A DNA stretch of 64,000 bases, taken from NCBI GenBank assembly GCA_015680905.1, contig CM027379.1:31514501-31578500 (forward strand). Direction: 5' to 3'. The notes beneath the pieces are model-generated. The model worked only from the letters and a program-made list of their open reading frames with translations, made no database searches and had not been told where the DNA came from. Numbering within the stretch: position 1 is the first letter of the stretch; each line of letters begins with the position of its first letter. Positions 9,112 through 22,783 of this stretch are shown one piece after another. The position numbers and the translations under genes were made by a program. The DNA comes from Coptis chinensis (lineage: Eukaryota > Streptophyta > Magnoliopsida > Ranunculales > Ranunculaceae).

Positions 9112-12035
9112 TTGTATTAGATGTAAAATAATTTCAGATAATCTTACCCTTTGACGAATCCAATAAATAAATGTGCGAGTGTGCTCATCTTGATACTATT
9201 TGGCTGACTTACAAGGATATGTAAGCTTTAGGTGTTCCATATGCTTCCTATCAAGTTAAGAAAAAAGCTTGGTCACCATTATCTGTCTAGGTGAAATAAG
9301 GAAAAAAAATCCTATACTAACGCATTACTTTCGATATAAGGTTGAAGCGTCATTAGTGTTTGCCAAAACACATTGATGAGCTTGCTCCCAAGTCTTCTCG
9401 TCGACTTCAACAACATTCATACCACCAAGAGGCTTTCCTTTAGAAATTGTATTTTCTTTCTCCATTATCATTAGTATCCATGTTTCTAACCGATGGGACT
9501 CCCCCGCATTCATTCTCAGATAAGTACTCGCTAAGAAACTCAATGACTTCTTCAAGGATATAATTTTCAGCAATGCATCATTCCGGACGATTTCGATTCA
9601 AGACGTAGCCCTTTAGTATTTTCATGAACTTAATATTCAAAAAGTAACAAAAAAAGAGAAAATACAAACAAACAAACAAACAATCAATCAAATTGATGAA
9701 AGCTTTTACTGAATTATTGAAAGTAGTTAATTCAATTTTCGCGGTGTACTTGCCTCTCAAATGGATACATCCAACGAAAAGAATACGGCCCACAAAGCTC
9801 AACCTCCCTTATAAGATGAACAGATAGATGTACCATGACGTCAAAGAACGATGGTGGAAAGTACATTTCCAGTAGACATAAAGTGAGGACCAAATTGTCT
9901 TGAATTTCCTTTAATTTGGACACATCCACTACTTTGGTGCAAAGAGAGTTGAAAAAGAAACACAACCGAGTGATAGTATACCTCACGTGCTTTGGCAACA
10001 CTGATCGTATTGCCACAGGAAGAAGTTGCTGCATCAATATGTGACAGTCATGAGACTTGAGACCATACACTTTTAGATCTTGCATCGACGCGCGGTGTCT
10101 AAAATGTGAAGAATATCCATCTGGCATTTTGAGTTCACGCAAAGTGTTGCAAACTGTTACTTTCTCAGCTCTAGATAACGTATGACATGCTGGTGGAAGA
10201 TAAGTTCTATTTCCCCTTTTCTCTGGTGGTAGTTCCTTCCTCATGTCCATTTCTAAGAGGTCTAGGCGACTTTTGAGGTCATCTTTTGTCTTGTACTTAA
10301 TGTTAAGTAGTGTGCCGATGATGCTATCACAAATATTTTTCTCAATATGCATGACATCCAAGTTGTGTCGCACAAGCAAGAATTCCCAATATTCAAGCTC
10401 AAAAAATATGGATCTCTTCTTCTAATATTTACCACTTTCATTCTCATCAGAAGTGCTAGGCTGCTTCTCTCGTGTTTGTGACTCTTCATTGGATGCCTTT
10501 GACTTCTTTCTTGATGTTTTTGGCTTTGGAATCACCAGCTTTGGTTTCCCCCATCTAACTTTCATCCCTTTGAGCTTCTCTGAAATCACCTCTCCAGTTA
10601 ATGGGTCTGGATGTGATCTTAACTCTTGCTGACCATTAAATGCCTTCCTTTGCCTTCAATAACGATGATTTTTTGGAAGGAACTTTCTATGGGACTGATA
10701 TATGTTTTTATTCGAGTGTTTCAATCTTGTAGAATCAGTTTTCTCACCACATATTGGACAAGCAAGATATCCCTTGACACTACACCTAGCTAAATTTCCA
10801 AGAGCAGGAAAATCATTGATCGTCCACAGTAGAACAGCCTTTAATGTAAAAGATTCTTGCTTGTAGGCATCATAAACCTCCACACCAAGATTCCAAAGAT
10901 CCTGTAAATCTTCAATTAAAGGTCTAAGGTAAACATCAATATCATTACCAGGTTGCCGGGGACCTGATATCAACATTGTCAGCATCAGAAATTTTCTCTT
11001 CATACATAACCATGGCGGAAGATTGTAAGTGATCAACATAACCGGCCAGCAACTATGCCTAGAGCTGAGATTACTATGTGGATTGATCCCATCTGTCGAA
11101 AGAGCAAGTCACAAATTTCTTGGATCTTCAGCGAACTCTAGCCACCTTTTATCAACCTCTTTCCATGCTGGAGAATCTGCTAGATGACGCATTTGACCAT
11201 CAACTTCTACTCTTCTATCTGCATGCCATACCAAATCATTTGATGTCTGAGCGGATTGAAACATCTTTGCAAACCTTGGGAGAGGCGGAAAGTACCACAA
11301 AACTTTCATAGGCGCTTTACCTTTCTTTTCCTGATATCTCGACGTTCCACAAGTTGGACAACTAGTTAAATCCTTGTACTCATCTCCTCTGTAAAGTATG
11401 TAATCATTGGGACATGCATGTATTTTTTGAACTTCCATTCCAAACGTAGACAAAATATTTCTAGCTTTGGTCATGGATTGTGGCACTTCATTATTATCCG
11501 ACAACATTTTTCCCAACACCTTCAATAGCTTGGTAAAACTCGTGTCTGACCACCCACTACTGGCTTTCAAGTTGAACAATTCCACAAGGGATGATAACTT
11601 TGTATAGCTTTTGCAGCCTTTGTACAAAGGTTTCTCAGCATCTTCAAGCAATTTACAAAGCTTTTCAGGATTCCCCGTGAAACTCTCATATGCATCATTA
11701 ACCATTCTAACCGTGTCCCCAAAATCACATGGGGTTTCCACATCAAAGTCTTGACATGGAGGTTCATGCATGTCGACACTTCGGGACTTTCCACTGTGAG
11801 GCTTTTCCCTATGCCATATCCATGTTCTGTAACTTTTTTCAAAACCAACATGAAACAGATGATCCCTGATATCGTCCAAACTCTGATGCAGGTGGTTCCC
11901 ACAATTAAGGCATGGGCATCTTATGAAATTAAGATTGTTTGGGCCTGCATGCTCTCCAGCACATTTTATAAAATACTTGACCCCTTCCTCGTATTCATCA
12001 GAAAGTCTATCCATAGTCATCCAAGGCTTATCCAT
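8428..12035 (-). pseudogene. TNP2 transposase of En/Spm CACTA element (decayed)
   Basis: Start chosen at 12035 (MDKPWMTMDRLSDEYEEGVK), the usual TNP2 N-terminus; the open frame itself runs to 12062. In order: a transposase-associated zinc-finger-like domain (CPCLNCGN, H-x-H, about residues 40-75), the TNP2 core (about 11600-10400, with YILYRGDEY, CPTCGTSRY, STDGINPH and INDFPALG), a DUF4218-like region (about 10100-9740, SVHLIREVELCGPYSFRWMYPFER), a C-terminal linker and DUF4216. The encoded enzyme would cut and paste the CACTA ends. It is disabled. In-frame stops occur at 11109-11111 (TGA), 10656-10658 (TGA), 10422-10424 (TAG) and 9578-9580 (TGA), and a frameshift lies near 9470. An intron of about 120 bp follows WMYPFER (about 9756-9635). 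The first two stops sit where the family has Arg (CGA) and the third where it has Trp (TGG). Confidence 0.88.
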
Positions 12036-15000
12036 ACACAATGTCAGAAATTCAATACACAAGTACTACATACACATGAAAAAAAAAGGTGATTAAGCAA
12101 GATAAAATCATGCAATTCATAGATTTTGGCTCAATCTGGTGGTTGAAGCAAATACAAACATACAATATAACCTTGTACTAATCAACCTAAGGTGCCAAAA
12201 GTGTAGCGTGGGAATGGATTTAGGCATATGAATGGGGAAATTCCTACTTTCCTTACATGTGCCCGGCCAGCCACCTAGATACTTGGTAGACTAAAATGAA
12301 ATAGTTAAGTGTCGCATTAAGATTAGGGTCTTGATACTAGAAATTCCTAGGAATCATAATATTCAGTACCCTAACTTTGCAAAAGAAACACACACACACA
12401 ATCAACAAATTGAAAGCTAGTAATTTTTTTACCGTTGAGTACGTGTTTATCTATTTGTTAGCTCAAATCACGATCAGCCAAGCGTTCCTGCCCAATATAT
12501 CAATCAACAATAAGCAAACTTGCAAACTAATAGTAAAACAACAGGCATAAAAGCTTCTAAAATCAGTTTATGTACGAGAACAGTCTCCATCTCTTACTCA
12601 TTCAGTCAAACACCTTAAGCCACTAACAAAAACCGTAAACATGAACTGCCAAGCCACTATACAAGCAACTACATGCCATCACTAGGCCAATATATCAATT
12701 AACAATAAGCAAACTTGCAAACTAAAAATAAAACAACAGGCATAAGTTTCTAAAACCAGTTTATGTACGAGAACAGTCTCCATATCTTATTCTTTTAGTC
12801 AAACACCTTAAGCCACTAAGAAAAATTGTAACTGCTAGGCCACTATATAGGCAACTACATGCCATCACCAGGCCATTACAAGTTTTACTAGGCTACTAAA
12901 AGGCAAGTATTTGGTGAGAGCTAAAACCTTGCTAAACCTTTCATTGGACCACATTTTGACGCATCGAGACAGTGCTATGGGATTTCATATAATTTTGGGA
13001 CCTCACATGAAATTCAATGAAAAATATCCCCAAGCAGTTCAGTGAATTATAATTTGAGGAATGCAAACACCTGATCAATGCACCTACTATATTGGGGGAA
13101 GAAAAGTACTAAACACACGGCAGGCAGTGTGATACAAAATCTATTCGAATGATTCGGCTTCAAATCCTTCTGGAGTTCTGACAAACAGTAACGATTTTCT
13201 TAAGGTGATTCAATTGAAAGTACTAGCCTACTAGGAATAACTTAGTGATTGTAATAGCTGAGTATATTTACATTCCCCCCACCCCACCTCTTTTATAAGT
13301 TTAGTATCAACCAAAGGATTTTTTGGTTAGCAAGATCCCCTAATTGTACAAGTTTTATCAGGCTCTGGTAAGAAGGAAAACAATGTCCGCTTTCATCTAT
13401 TTGCTCAAGACAGTACATGGGCTGATGCATTGTAGACCGATAATGATTTTGGTAGAACCAAATGAGCACAAAGGTGGAAAATAGACAGAAAAAATGGACT
13501 AGGCCATCAGTTCATCTACATTATATTCACAAGACTATATGTCCATTTCAAGCCAAGTTACTCCTTCCGTACTTAGGTCTTTGATTGTATATTGAGTACT
13601 TGACCTACTGATGTTGGTAGGCACACCTGTGAGCTGTCTGTAGTAATTTGGTGAGTATAGGTGGTTGTTACTGTACATTGTCATTGACTATCAAAAGAAT
13701 CGTCAGTTTATCATCTTCTTTGCATACCAAGTTACCTACATTCTACAAATGCTTTGAAGCCTTCATCTTTTCAACTAGAAAATTGGTGTAGCATACTGCA
13801 TCCTGCATATAACCTCAAAACCACTGGGTTTATGTTTCACTTTTCAGTACGTATAGAGACGATACATTACACATCTACTTAGTTAGATCCAAGTAAGTAG
13901 TTAAGCAAAAAATAAAAAAGAAATACCGAATAATCTGGCATATGAACGCCACCATTAAATTACAGGATCAGATAACCAATTGTTAGTTAAATAAAATAGT
14001 GACACTTACAAATGAGGGTGTACAACTACTGGAAGGAGCCCGTACACGATAACTATCAATAGTCAACATTCATCAATGTTACCGTTTGGAACGTCCTGCA
14101 ACAGAAAGGAGAATCTTCTTTCTTGGTCCCTGCAGATCATAGCAACCATTCATAAATACAGAAAGGTAGGTAACATCAAATAACAATAGGTAGTATAACC
14201 ATGAGTACCTATTACCAATAGAAGAAGAATGATGATAACTGACAGAGATTAGAACACATCGATGGCAATTTAAGAGGCGCTAGACGGTTCAATAATCATA
14301 TAATGGTTCCACATGTTTCAAATCTTCAAAGAATCTTCTTAAATAATACGAATAGAACATCAGTGTTACTATTAGAGTATTGGGTAAAAGCAAATGATAC
14401 CAGCACATATATGACTTTTAACATTGACCATTTTACTCGATTACTTTTTGTTTATGTAATTTTTCTTTATGCAATTAGTTTCTCCACCAAATCTTCTTGA
14501 GCTTCCTAACATATTTAAAGAAATATATGATTCAAGTAACAAACACTGTACTGACCAAGCACATCAGATTTACATCAAGACCAAACTAATTTAATGGTGG
14601 CTTGTTATTTCAGTTTGGGCTACACATTGGTTTTCAGTGAAATCCGAATGCTGTAAATATTTAGGTTACTTGTATGGATATGGGCTGAGCACTAAACTAT
14701 GGACCTAGTCGACTCTGTGAGACTGTGAGTACTGGGTAAGTACTAAGTGGAATTCAGCACCTCTAGAAAGCCAATCCCTCGTAACCCATGTGAAGGGGAT
14801 GGTGCCATGGCAGAGTGATCCGCACAAGCCCTCTAGGGATCAGCTATTCAAAGCATCAAAAAAGCTAGGACTACCACAAAAATCCTTTTCTTTGTATGTA
14901 GGATTCTTGGCCTCCAATAGAAGGGTCAAATATTGTCAGAAAAGCACATATATTGGAACCATTAAGACCATTCACTGGAGAAGTCTTGGGTTTGGTCACT

Positions 15001-16154
15001 TAATTTTTTCTCGGGTTTTGTAATTGTTATCCGCAAGAAGAATTAAAATTTCCTATAATAAAAGCATTGTCCTTTGAATTTTTTGTTTTGATTTTGTGAA
15101 GCCTAGAAAACACTAAACAACTGGGAAAAGGTATTGCCACATAGACATTCCATCTTGGGAAATCCTGTACAACACTCCGACAACAATGGCTATCTCTTGA
15201 CAAAGGTGTCCAAGACAAGTCCATATATGCAGATCGCAAAAAAACAATGCGGTATTATGATCTCCACGACTCCATCTAGACTAAATCACCCCCTACAACC
15301 CTTGTTTGATATCAACATGCATTTGTTGGACGCTAGAAATACCTGTGCAAAAAATATAACTAGGAACTTTAAACACCCGTCACACAGAAACGTTAAAGGT
15401 TAAATGATTCGATATACACGTAACCATATAAGAAATGAATGTCAAAAAGTATGTATAGGTTCTTATGGACATGATTTTGTTTTTGTTTGTTGTGTTTTTT
15501 TTAACAGTACTAGGATTCTGAGACACGATCGAACATACCCCTCTCCCCCTACGATCATACTCCTTCTTTGCAACATAAAGAAAATTAAAAATATAAAATA
15601 AACATCAACTAAATAGGTGAAGAACAATAGCGAGGGAAATCTTTTTTTTAAAACATCAAAAGAGAAGATTAAGCAAAGTTAAATCTAAACCACAACAAAA
15701 CATAATCTATCTACTCTCCGATTTTTTTCAAGTCCCATAACAAGTCTGCAATTTTTACACTAAAATCCCCAAATTTTAGAGTCCAAATTTTGCAAAGAAA
15801 AATTGGAAAGAATTTTTTTTGTGAACCCTATCAACAGCTACCAATGATATAAAGCAAAAACAATTGCTTTACAACCAAAATTGAAATTAAATAGAGCAAA
15901 AAACAATTACCTGATAGCCGAAATTGGTGAGAGCTGTAGAATAAAATCACTACTATTCTGCTGCTTTACTGGTGGCGATGAGAGACCGATAGAAGTTGAA
16001 GAAGAACCCTAGTGGATGATGGAAGTTAAGAAAAAAAAAAGAGACCGATAGAATTTTAGAGAGAGTTTCGGAAGTTAGAAGTTTTGAGAGTCTGGGAAGT
16101 TGAAAAGAGTAAGTTTTAGCGCCATAAGGTTTTTGACCCTACTTTCTAAATATT
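12036..16154. other. 5' region of the CACTA element, no gene recognised
   Basis: This 4.1 kb upstream of TNP2 should hold the promoter and any 5' untranslated exon of the transposase. Only short, unconvincing frames occur (14303-14500, 14790-15023, 15134-15403). A large tandem duplication is at 12492-12880. From 15640 to 16130 the sequence is poly-A and AGAGACCGATAGA-rich. Confidence 0.5.
12492..12880. repeat. tandem duplication, ~195-bp unit x2
   Basis: CCAATATATCAATCAACAATAAGCAAACTTGCAAACTA begins at 12492 and recurs with few changes at 12687. Both copies continue through CAGTTTATGTACGAGAACAGTCTCCAT and end with GCAACTACATGCCATCAC. The period is 195 bp. Confidence 0.85.
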
Positions 16155-16471
16155 AATTTTTCTTTGGGCGTGGGGTTTTTGGTAGACCGACTTTGTCCAC
16201 GGTATGGTTATATTTTTGCACAACATTAGCCACTTTTTAGTTGATACGGTGGGGTATATGAACATCAAAATACAAATTAGGCGATATTGGTTTGTTCCGT
16301 GGTATATGAGATACTATATACCACTGTTTTACGAGATTAGTGGCATTTGCTTTTACCGAAATTAGAAAAAGTATTCTTACCATGGCATATGACTATTAGC
16401 CACTGTTATTAGGGAAACAGTGGTATATACGCTTTGACCTACCGTGGCTAATGAGCATTTATGTAGTAGTG
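16155..16471. repeat. subterminal repeats and terminal inverted repeat of the CACTA element
   Basis: The terminal decamer is TGTAGTAGTG (16462-16471), CACTACTACA on the minus strand. Variants of ATTAGCCAC, GTGGCTAAT, CCACGGTA and GTGGTATATG in both orientations fill the preceding 300 bp (for example about 16198, 16225, 16300, 16345, 16380 and 16430). Such clustered motifs are the binding sites of TNPA-type proteins in En/Spm elements. Confidence 0.75.
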
Positions 16472-17619
16472 AAAAAACATGATGGCATGATGTTGAAGAT
16501 GGACTTTTTTGTAAGCAATTTTGGTTTTGATCCATTATTAGGTCTTTTTTTATTTATAGATGATTAGTTGTTGCAACAAGTTATCTTAAAGTTTAGCATG
16601 CAGAAAGGATTATCCTAAGGTGTTCGATAATCCATGTTTTATTCTCGAATGGTCTAAACGAGAGAGTTCATCGCTTAGACAAAGTTCTGAAAATGACTGA
16701 GAACAAACTTCTTGAGGAGATTTGTAAGGGAGAAGTATCTGAAGTGTTGAATGCATATTGAGGTATTAGGTATAGGAAAGACATGGTTTAGGACCTTCAA
16801 CATTAATTTAGTATTATATTATGTAATTGTTACTTTAGTTCGAGAAGAAACGTTGTAGAATTTTAACAATATCCACCACGCAAATAAAGCAAAAAGGTTA
16901 AAAAAAACAAAATGCAATTAAAGCAAACACTTAAGATAGAGAGAGAGAGTTAGAAATACCAATTAGACCATTTGTAGAAAAGGGGGCCCTCAACGCACTA
17001 ATGCAATGCAACCAAACTTACTAGAAAGGGAACAAACAGAAGAGAAGAAGTTTCAAATGGAAGAGAAAGATACCCAGCATTAATAAAGAGAAGCTAAACC
17101 CAAGAGAAGGAAAGATAGAGACTTTAGTGGTTGTCTTATTATTGTCAAGCCAACCATGAACAGACAAAATGGAAGCCAGAGAGAGTAGTGAGGGAGTGCC
17201 TTGGGGAAAGTTGATGGACAAAGACCCACCAAGGACTTACTCTATCTATGGAGAGAATATAAAGTAGAGACGTCAATTTTTTGAGAGTACACGGCATTGG
17301 TTATTACTCATTTCAAGATATATTAATGTGTGCAAGCCTGCCCCCACTACTCCACCAAATGCGACCAACCAGGGCATACATACATATTTTCTTAAAACAC
17401 TGGTTTGAGTTTCGAATTTGGTATGCTAATGCGTTAGTGGCATTCAGCAACAATTTCTTACAAGGTTTGAAGGGGAGGCTAACTCCACACTTACATAGAA
17501 TATCGGATAAGATTTTCTACTACAAAGAAAAATAGAACATTAGACTTTGCCGGTGTTAATGGTAGAAAACGTCTTCAGACGAATGGTCTTTTTCTTCTCA
17601 CTAAAAAGAAAAACAAACA
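16472..17619. other. no recognised gene
   Basis: A short plus-strand frame near 16655-16760 (encoding RLDKVLKMTENKLLEEI) looks like an exon fragment, but I do not recognise it. The rest is AT-rich without identifiable features. A (GA)n run lies at about 16938. Confidence 0.4.
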
Positions 17620-17655
17620 GTGAGGAGTTGTTTGTTGCCTTTGTTTAAGGAGTTG

Positions 17656-17913
17656 ATGGCTTCTGCTATTAATGGACCTGGGAATTTTAGGGGGTTTGGA
17701 GGAATGGGGTTGAATCCGTTTGGGATGAATTTTGGTGGCGGGGGTGATTCTTCATCGATGTTGAGTTTTTTGAGTGGTGGAGAGGAGGTGATGGATGAGA
17801 AATGGAGGAAGCAGCAGATTTTAGAGTTGGAGGTTTATTCAAAGCAGGTGGAATTGGTTCAAGATCAGATTAAGCTAGCATTAGAGGAGCTCAGGTCCGT
17901 GGGTAGCGGATAA
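17656..17913 (+). CDS. small glycine-rich / coiled-coil protein or gene fragment, unknown
   Basis: Start taken at the ATG at 17656 (MASAINGPGNFRGFGG), giving 85 residues. The first half is Gly/Phe/Met-rich (FGGMGLNPFGMNFGGGGD). The second half is a charged amphipathic helix (EKWRKQQILELEVYSKQVEL to LEELRSVGSG) suggestive of a coiled coil. Base composition is clearly richer in G than its surroundings, as expected for coding sequence in this AT-rich DNA. It could be an intact small gene or the last exon of a captured host gene. I do not recognise the family. Confidence 0.5.
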   Translation: MASAINGPGNFRGFGGMGLNPFGMNFGGGGDSSSMLSFLSGGEEVMDEKWRKQQILELEVYSKQVELVQDQIKLALEELRSVGSG

Positions 17914-20900
17914 ATGGTTGGGATGATGCTGATTCTATTAGTGTAAGGGTAAGTGTTTAATTTGGTAATATGGTTCTTATAAGAATTGATTGGTATTTAA
18001 TCCTTGGTTGGTATATTGTAATTGATGGGTAGCTAAAGAATTTATTATGTTTATCTTAACTTAAAAGAACAACTGTTTAACTTATATATATTTTTGAATA
18101 GATTTTAGTACTTTGCTTAGTCTATGTATTGCAGTTTGACAAAATTGAAATATGATTGGAGGAGTTGAAGGATTTGATTGATAGTGTTATAAGCTTGCAA
18201 CAGATGATTCCAGACTTCCTATATGTGTAGGGTGTTTGTTGGAAATGACCATCTTTGTGCATCATTTATTTGGAGTTCAAGGTGGATTGCTTTGGTGGAA
18301 TTTCATGCAAATCACAGTCCAATCAATCCATCTGCTGAACCGAACTCCTCTGCGGGTCCAAGAAAAAAGGTACCTTTTTGGTTTTTATTGTTTTTTTCCT
18401 AATCTCTTATTTTTGTCTCAATTGTGAATTAATTTTCCCCTATTTATTATCTGCAATTCTGACCAACTAATATATGTTAACACCTTTGATAGGCTCTATA
18501 ACTCCATTAATATGTTTTGACAGGACAGTTTGTTTTTTAATCCCTTTTGTTTTTTTTGGCAATTTTTTAAATTGGTAGAACTTATCTTAAAATTTTGACC
18601 TCTGGCCAAACAATAAAAACTGTGCCTTCACTCTGTGTTGTATCACCATGGCTTTTGCCGTTGCCTTATGTGGTTTATGAATGCTTTCTAAGTCTCAAGT
18701 CCTTAGTAGTATGAGACTCTGAGGCAAATGGATACATTTCTGCTCCTCCAATCCTTGGCTACAAAGTCTTAATAGAGGCCTCACAAATGTGTATACGGGT
18801 ACACATTATCACTAAGAAGTGCTTGAATGTACACGTGTTTTACTTCAATATGCTTTTGTATTCTAGGAGAATTCAATAATAATAATGAATGGAGCGTCTA
18901 GAGATTTCTAGGGTACACATGAAGCTTCTTGAGGTTTGTTGAGAGATGAGTATATTAGTCTTATTTATCTTCATTACAAAATAGCTCATTCTTTCTTCAT
19001 TGATGCATACCATCATCAATTTGTTGTCGGCGCATTTATATGAGTACAATGAATCATCGATATGTTGTACATACTATGCTTTATATTTTTATTATAAAGT
19101 TCAGCTTGATAGATTGCACGCATAGTTCAACTATGTCTTCTTTCTGCGTCTTTGTCTGATATTGGATTCTCACCCTTCATTGATTTTTCATTTGTGTTTT
19201 TCTCAGAAAAATGCAATTCACATGGTAGTTCTTTTAGTTATCGGGTTTCATTTAGTTTATCTATAATCTTTATTTCCTTTGATTCTATGCAATTGTTTTA
19301 TTATGTGTTTCATGGTTCATGGTTCTAAAGTAGTTAGTGATTACTTTTTCGTTCCATACTAATTAACTTTCCCCCACCTAAAGAGAAAGCTAACTTTGTG
19401 GTGTGTCACATTAGTGGAAATATAGGCCTACCTTCCTCACATCACTTGATTTGTGAAATAATGTAACAAGCATCCAGTGTGTCCAGCTACAGCCTACAAA
19501 GGATTGGCCCAAGTTCCCGATCAAAGCATATTGGTCATATCGATCAAGAGAAAGATACAAACGTTCTTAAGATACAAACGTTCTTTCTCCTCTAGAATTT
19601 GAGCATATGTTGATTTGAAATTGTTTCGAACAAAGGTACATTGATCTTTTTTTACATGTATACTTGCATGTAATCAAGTTTGTTTTTTTTAGCATACATA
19701 TAATTGAACTTTTTGCATATAATCAAATTTATTGTTTACATATAGTTGCTTAATATATAGACAATAGAGATTTGCATTGTACGTCTCCTAAATGAAATCT
19801 GGATGTGGTTTTTTAGGTTCAATATATAAGCTGGAAATTTAAGTAAGAACGAGAGTTAGCTAGCAATTGGAGTTTGGATACAATGACAACTCCGGTATGA
19901 AGAACTCCTGTTGGTTGTGCATTGAGAATATAGTTTGGATTTGCATTTAACTGCTTACAACAACACTATGGGCAAACCATTTTGTTTAAGATCTCCAAAA
20001 GCAATAGAGGTCGCCTGCATGTAGGCTCTAATTGCTTATTTAATTTTTATGTTTTTGGTTTTGTTTTGTTTTGGTTATCGTTTTATCGAAACTTATAAAC
20101 CAAGTTGCAAGCAGTGCAAACAGATTAGCCTTCTAAAACTTTATAGGAACCATGAAGTAATGATGATGTTGGTAACATTGGACTCTGTAAGATCTGTAGT
20201 CGAAGATGAACCATTCAACTGTGGTGAAAAGCCCAATCGAATGAGGTGAGCTTCGAGGGCCTGGTTTCTAATTTTTCTTATTTGGGCTCATTGTTTTTGG
20301 AGTCATATATTGATGTCATAATTCATGCCGTTTGAACGTCAAATGTTGTGGCAACTCCTGAACCCAAGTTGGAAGGACCAAAAGTATCCCACTATTTTAG
20401 TCAATGGGATAGTGATTTTATTAGTCGTACTTTTAGTCAAGGATGCTTTGCAAGGATTTTAAACTTTCCAACGCAACCACCAATGAGTTACTCTTGCATT
20501 GCCAATTTTTTCTCACTATTCTCACTAACTTCTTAGTTTACTAATATTTTTTTTCCTGTGCAGTAGGTGTTAAAACCCAATTCTCTCTTTTAATTCTTAA
20601 ATTGGTTTCTAACAAAACGAAACGGTAGATTGTCGCCTTTCCATCATAGTACTGATTACTGAGTATCGACATTGATCTCCCAAGCTTGAAATCAGCTGTG
20701 TTTCACTTTCAATCAACTACTGTTCAGGTACACAATGTTTAACAACTGTATTTTGGTTTTTAATTATCAATATTAGATCATCAGTTTGTTTTTATATTTG
20801 TTTATATTTTTAGTTACCAAGTATCGACATTGATCTCTATTCAGACTATGCATGTCTGTGATCAATGGCTACCTAAGCTATTTTTACTTTGGTGTTGCTC

Positions 20901-22783
20901 TAGCTCAATGGTTTTATCCATAAAAAAAAATATGATTGTTCATGAATAATCCAACACGTTTTAAGCCCTACCTCTTGCCCCCCTCCTAAATTTTCGGCCA
21001 TATCTTGGTTATCGGCTTGATTCTCTGCTAATTTTAAGAGATAAATTTCATGCAATGGGGTTACGCCACTAATGTTTTTCATAGAAAAAGTCTTTGAAAT
21101 ATTTAAATTCTTAATTTGATTGTCGCCTTCTTAGTCTTTAATATGTACCCGTTTTATATATCACTCTTTCACACAAACCAAATGTTTTGGAACTATGACA
21201 TTCTTCTAAAAGGATGACCTGCTTGATGAACTTAAATTTGTCCAATATAAGCTTGATCCTACTCCAAGGACTCTGTGTCAAGTCATTGTTTGCTATTGAC
21301 TTATAATCAATAGTTGAGTTCTTCAATTGCTATCCATTACCGATTTCTTCAATTGAAACAATGCCATAACGTACAATAGCCCTTTCTTCATTCACAGTTC
21401 CCAATCTATTTTATATATTTGTTAATTAGGTGCTTCCAAAAATGCACTATGTGAATTCAGTCACTTAGATTGATAATTTGGTTAAGACATATCGATATAC
21501 ACCTTAATGACAATCGAGAGGGTTGTATAGCGGGTTTTCCTTTAATTTGAGTAAACAAGATATTAATCTATCATTCATTTACTCACTGGTATTATTAAGA
21601 TATGTAGTTCAAAAGGTTATTAGTTCAATAATATCATGTAAGAGGCACCAATTGGATGTAGAGCTTCATTGGGCTAGCATAGTGTGTGACAGAATTACGG
21701 TGTATTTCCAATAATTAATAAAAAGGATTTGGTAGGGGGCATGTTGAGAGGTGGGTTGGTGGCACTTCACTAACATAAGAATATGGAGTGGAATGTCCAT
21801 GCTAGGAACACCATTACATCTCAAATTTTCTATGGTACATTAGACATGTACATCCATCATATTACTTCAAGAGTAGATGCTTCATTTCACTGAAAATTCA
21901 GACAATAATATTATCTTGATTTTCAGTGGATATGAGCTATTAAGACGCCTGAATAAAATGATATATACTTAAATACACACAAACCCACATGCACACACAC
22001 ATATTTAACATAGACACAACTATAAATATGAGAAGGTCCTGACGTCATTTTCAATCATAGGAAGCTCCCAAAATACGAGGATACTGCTACGTTACAGGTA
22101 AGTTGCAAAATGCTTATAAAAGCGCTTCCTTCTTTGGTTGAATAAGCTGGGTTTAACTCATTGAGTATATGCCTTTTGTATTTTCGGAATGCCAGCAAAG
22201 CAATTTTATGCTATACAGTGTGCAGGTAATGTAATGAAGGGCTTAATGAGTAAAACGAAAACAGTGAAAGGTGTTGGCTGGGGTGTATCTGCTATTGGAA
22301 CTGGTGTGTATATTTATTGGATTCCCACTTACTTTTCTAACATCATGATGAAGTGAAGAAATTCTTTTATTAGAAGAAAGCGAATGCAACTGACAGTCTT
22401 GCATTAGCTTTTGGTAGCCATTTCACTACATAATTAGAAATTTGAATGTTTTAAAATGTTAGATTTCATACATCCTATAGTGCTGCTTTTTCTATCACCA
22501 TTTTTTTGTCAACAAATGTAACTTTTTCTTTATGCTTGTCGACAAAGGAAATTCGAATTTTTAATTTCTCATTAAATTTTGATTTTGTCAGCAAGAATAC
22601 CCAGGTGGACTGACAACACAAGTAATGAAGTCGATGCTTAATGATCTCAACCGTTTTCACTACAAGCACCAGTTCTTAGTTGGATATGGTGGTGGCTCTG
22701 TTGGGTTAGTTTTTCTTTTTCATTAATTAGTATCACTGTATAAACTTTTATTGATGTCTAAAAAGCATTGTATTCTTTACAAG
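17914..22783 (+). other. intron-like sequence with scattered exon-sized gene fragments
   Basis: Several short plus-strand stretches have coding-like composition and neighbouring splice-like signals but no identifiable family. They are 18222-18370 (HLCASFIWSSRWIALVEFH), 20100-20248 (ISLLKLYRNHEVMMMLVTLD), 20349-20500 (KVSHYFSQWDSDFISRTFSQ), 22190-22320 (FYAIQCAGNVMKGLMSKT) and 22588-22705 (TTQVMKSMLNDLNRFHYKHQ). They are separated by T-rich intron-like DNA. The pattern suggests a mosaic of captured gene pieces rather than one gene. Individual identities are unknown. Confidence 0.35.

Larger units (their letters stand above)
1..16471 (-). mobile_element. large CACTA (En/Spm-type) transposon, left end outside window
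   Basis: The right boundary is at 16471, where the plus strand ends in TGTAGTAGTG (minus-strand TIR CACTACTACATAAATG). About 300 bp of short inverted and direct motifs such as GTGGCTAAT, ATTAGCCAC and TGGTATAT precede it, as in CACTA subterminal regions. Inside, on the minus strand, lie a TNP2 transposase gene (12035 to 8428) and a TNPA/Ptta-like gene that starts at 8157 and still continues at 249. Two genes in this order are the classic En/Spm layout. The left terminus was not found, so the element is larger than 16.4 kb here. A gypsy-type solo LTR inside it (595-3564) accounts for 3 kb. Assigning the whole interval to one element is inference, based on the continuity of the TNPA exons. Confidence 0.72.

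Noticed and set aside
11751-12092. Plus-strand open frames opposite TNP2
   Set aside because: Mirror frames of the minus-strand transposase. The minus-strand reading has clear family motifs.
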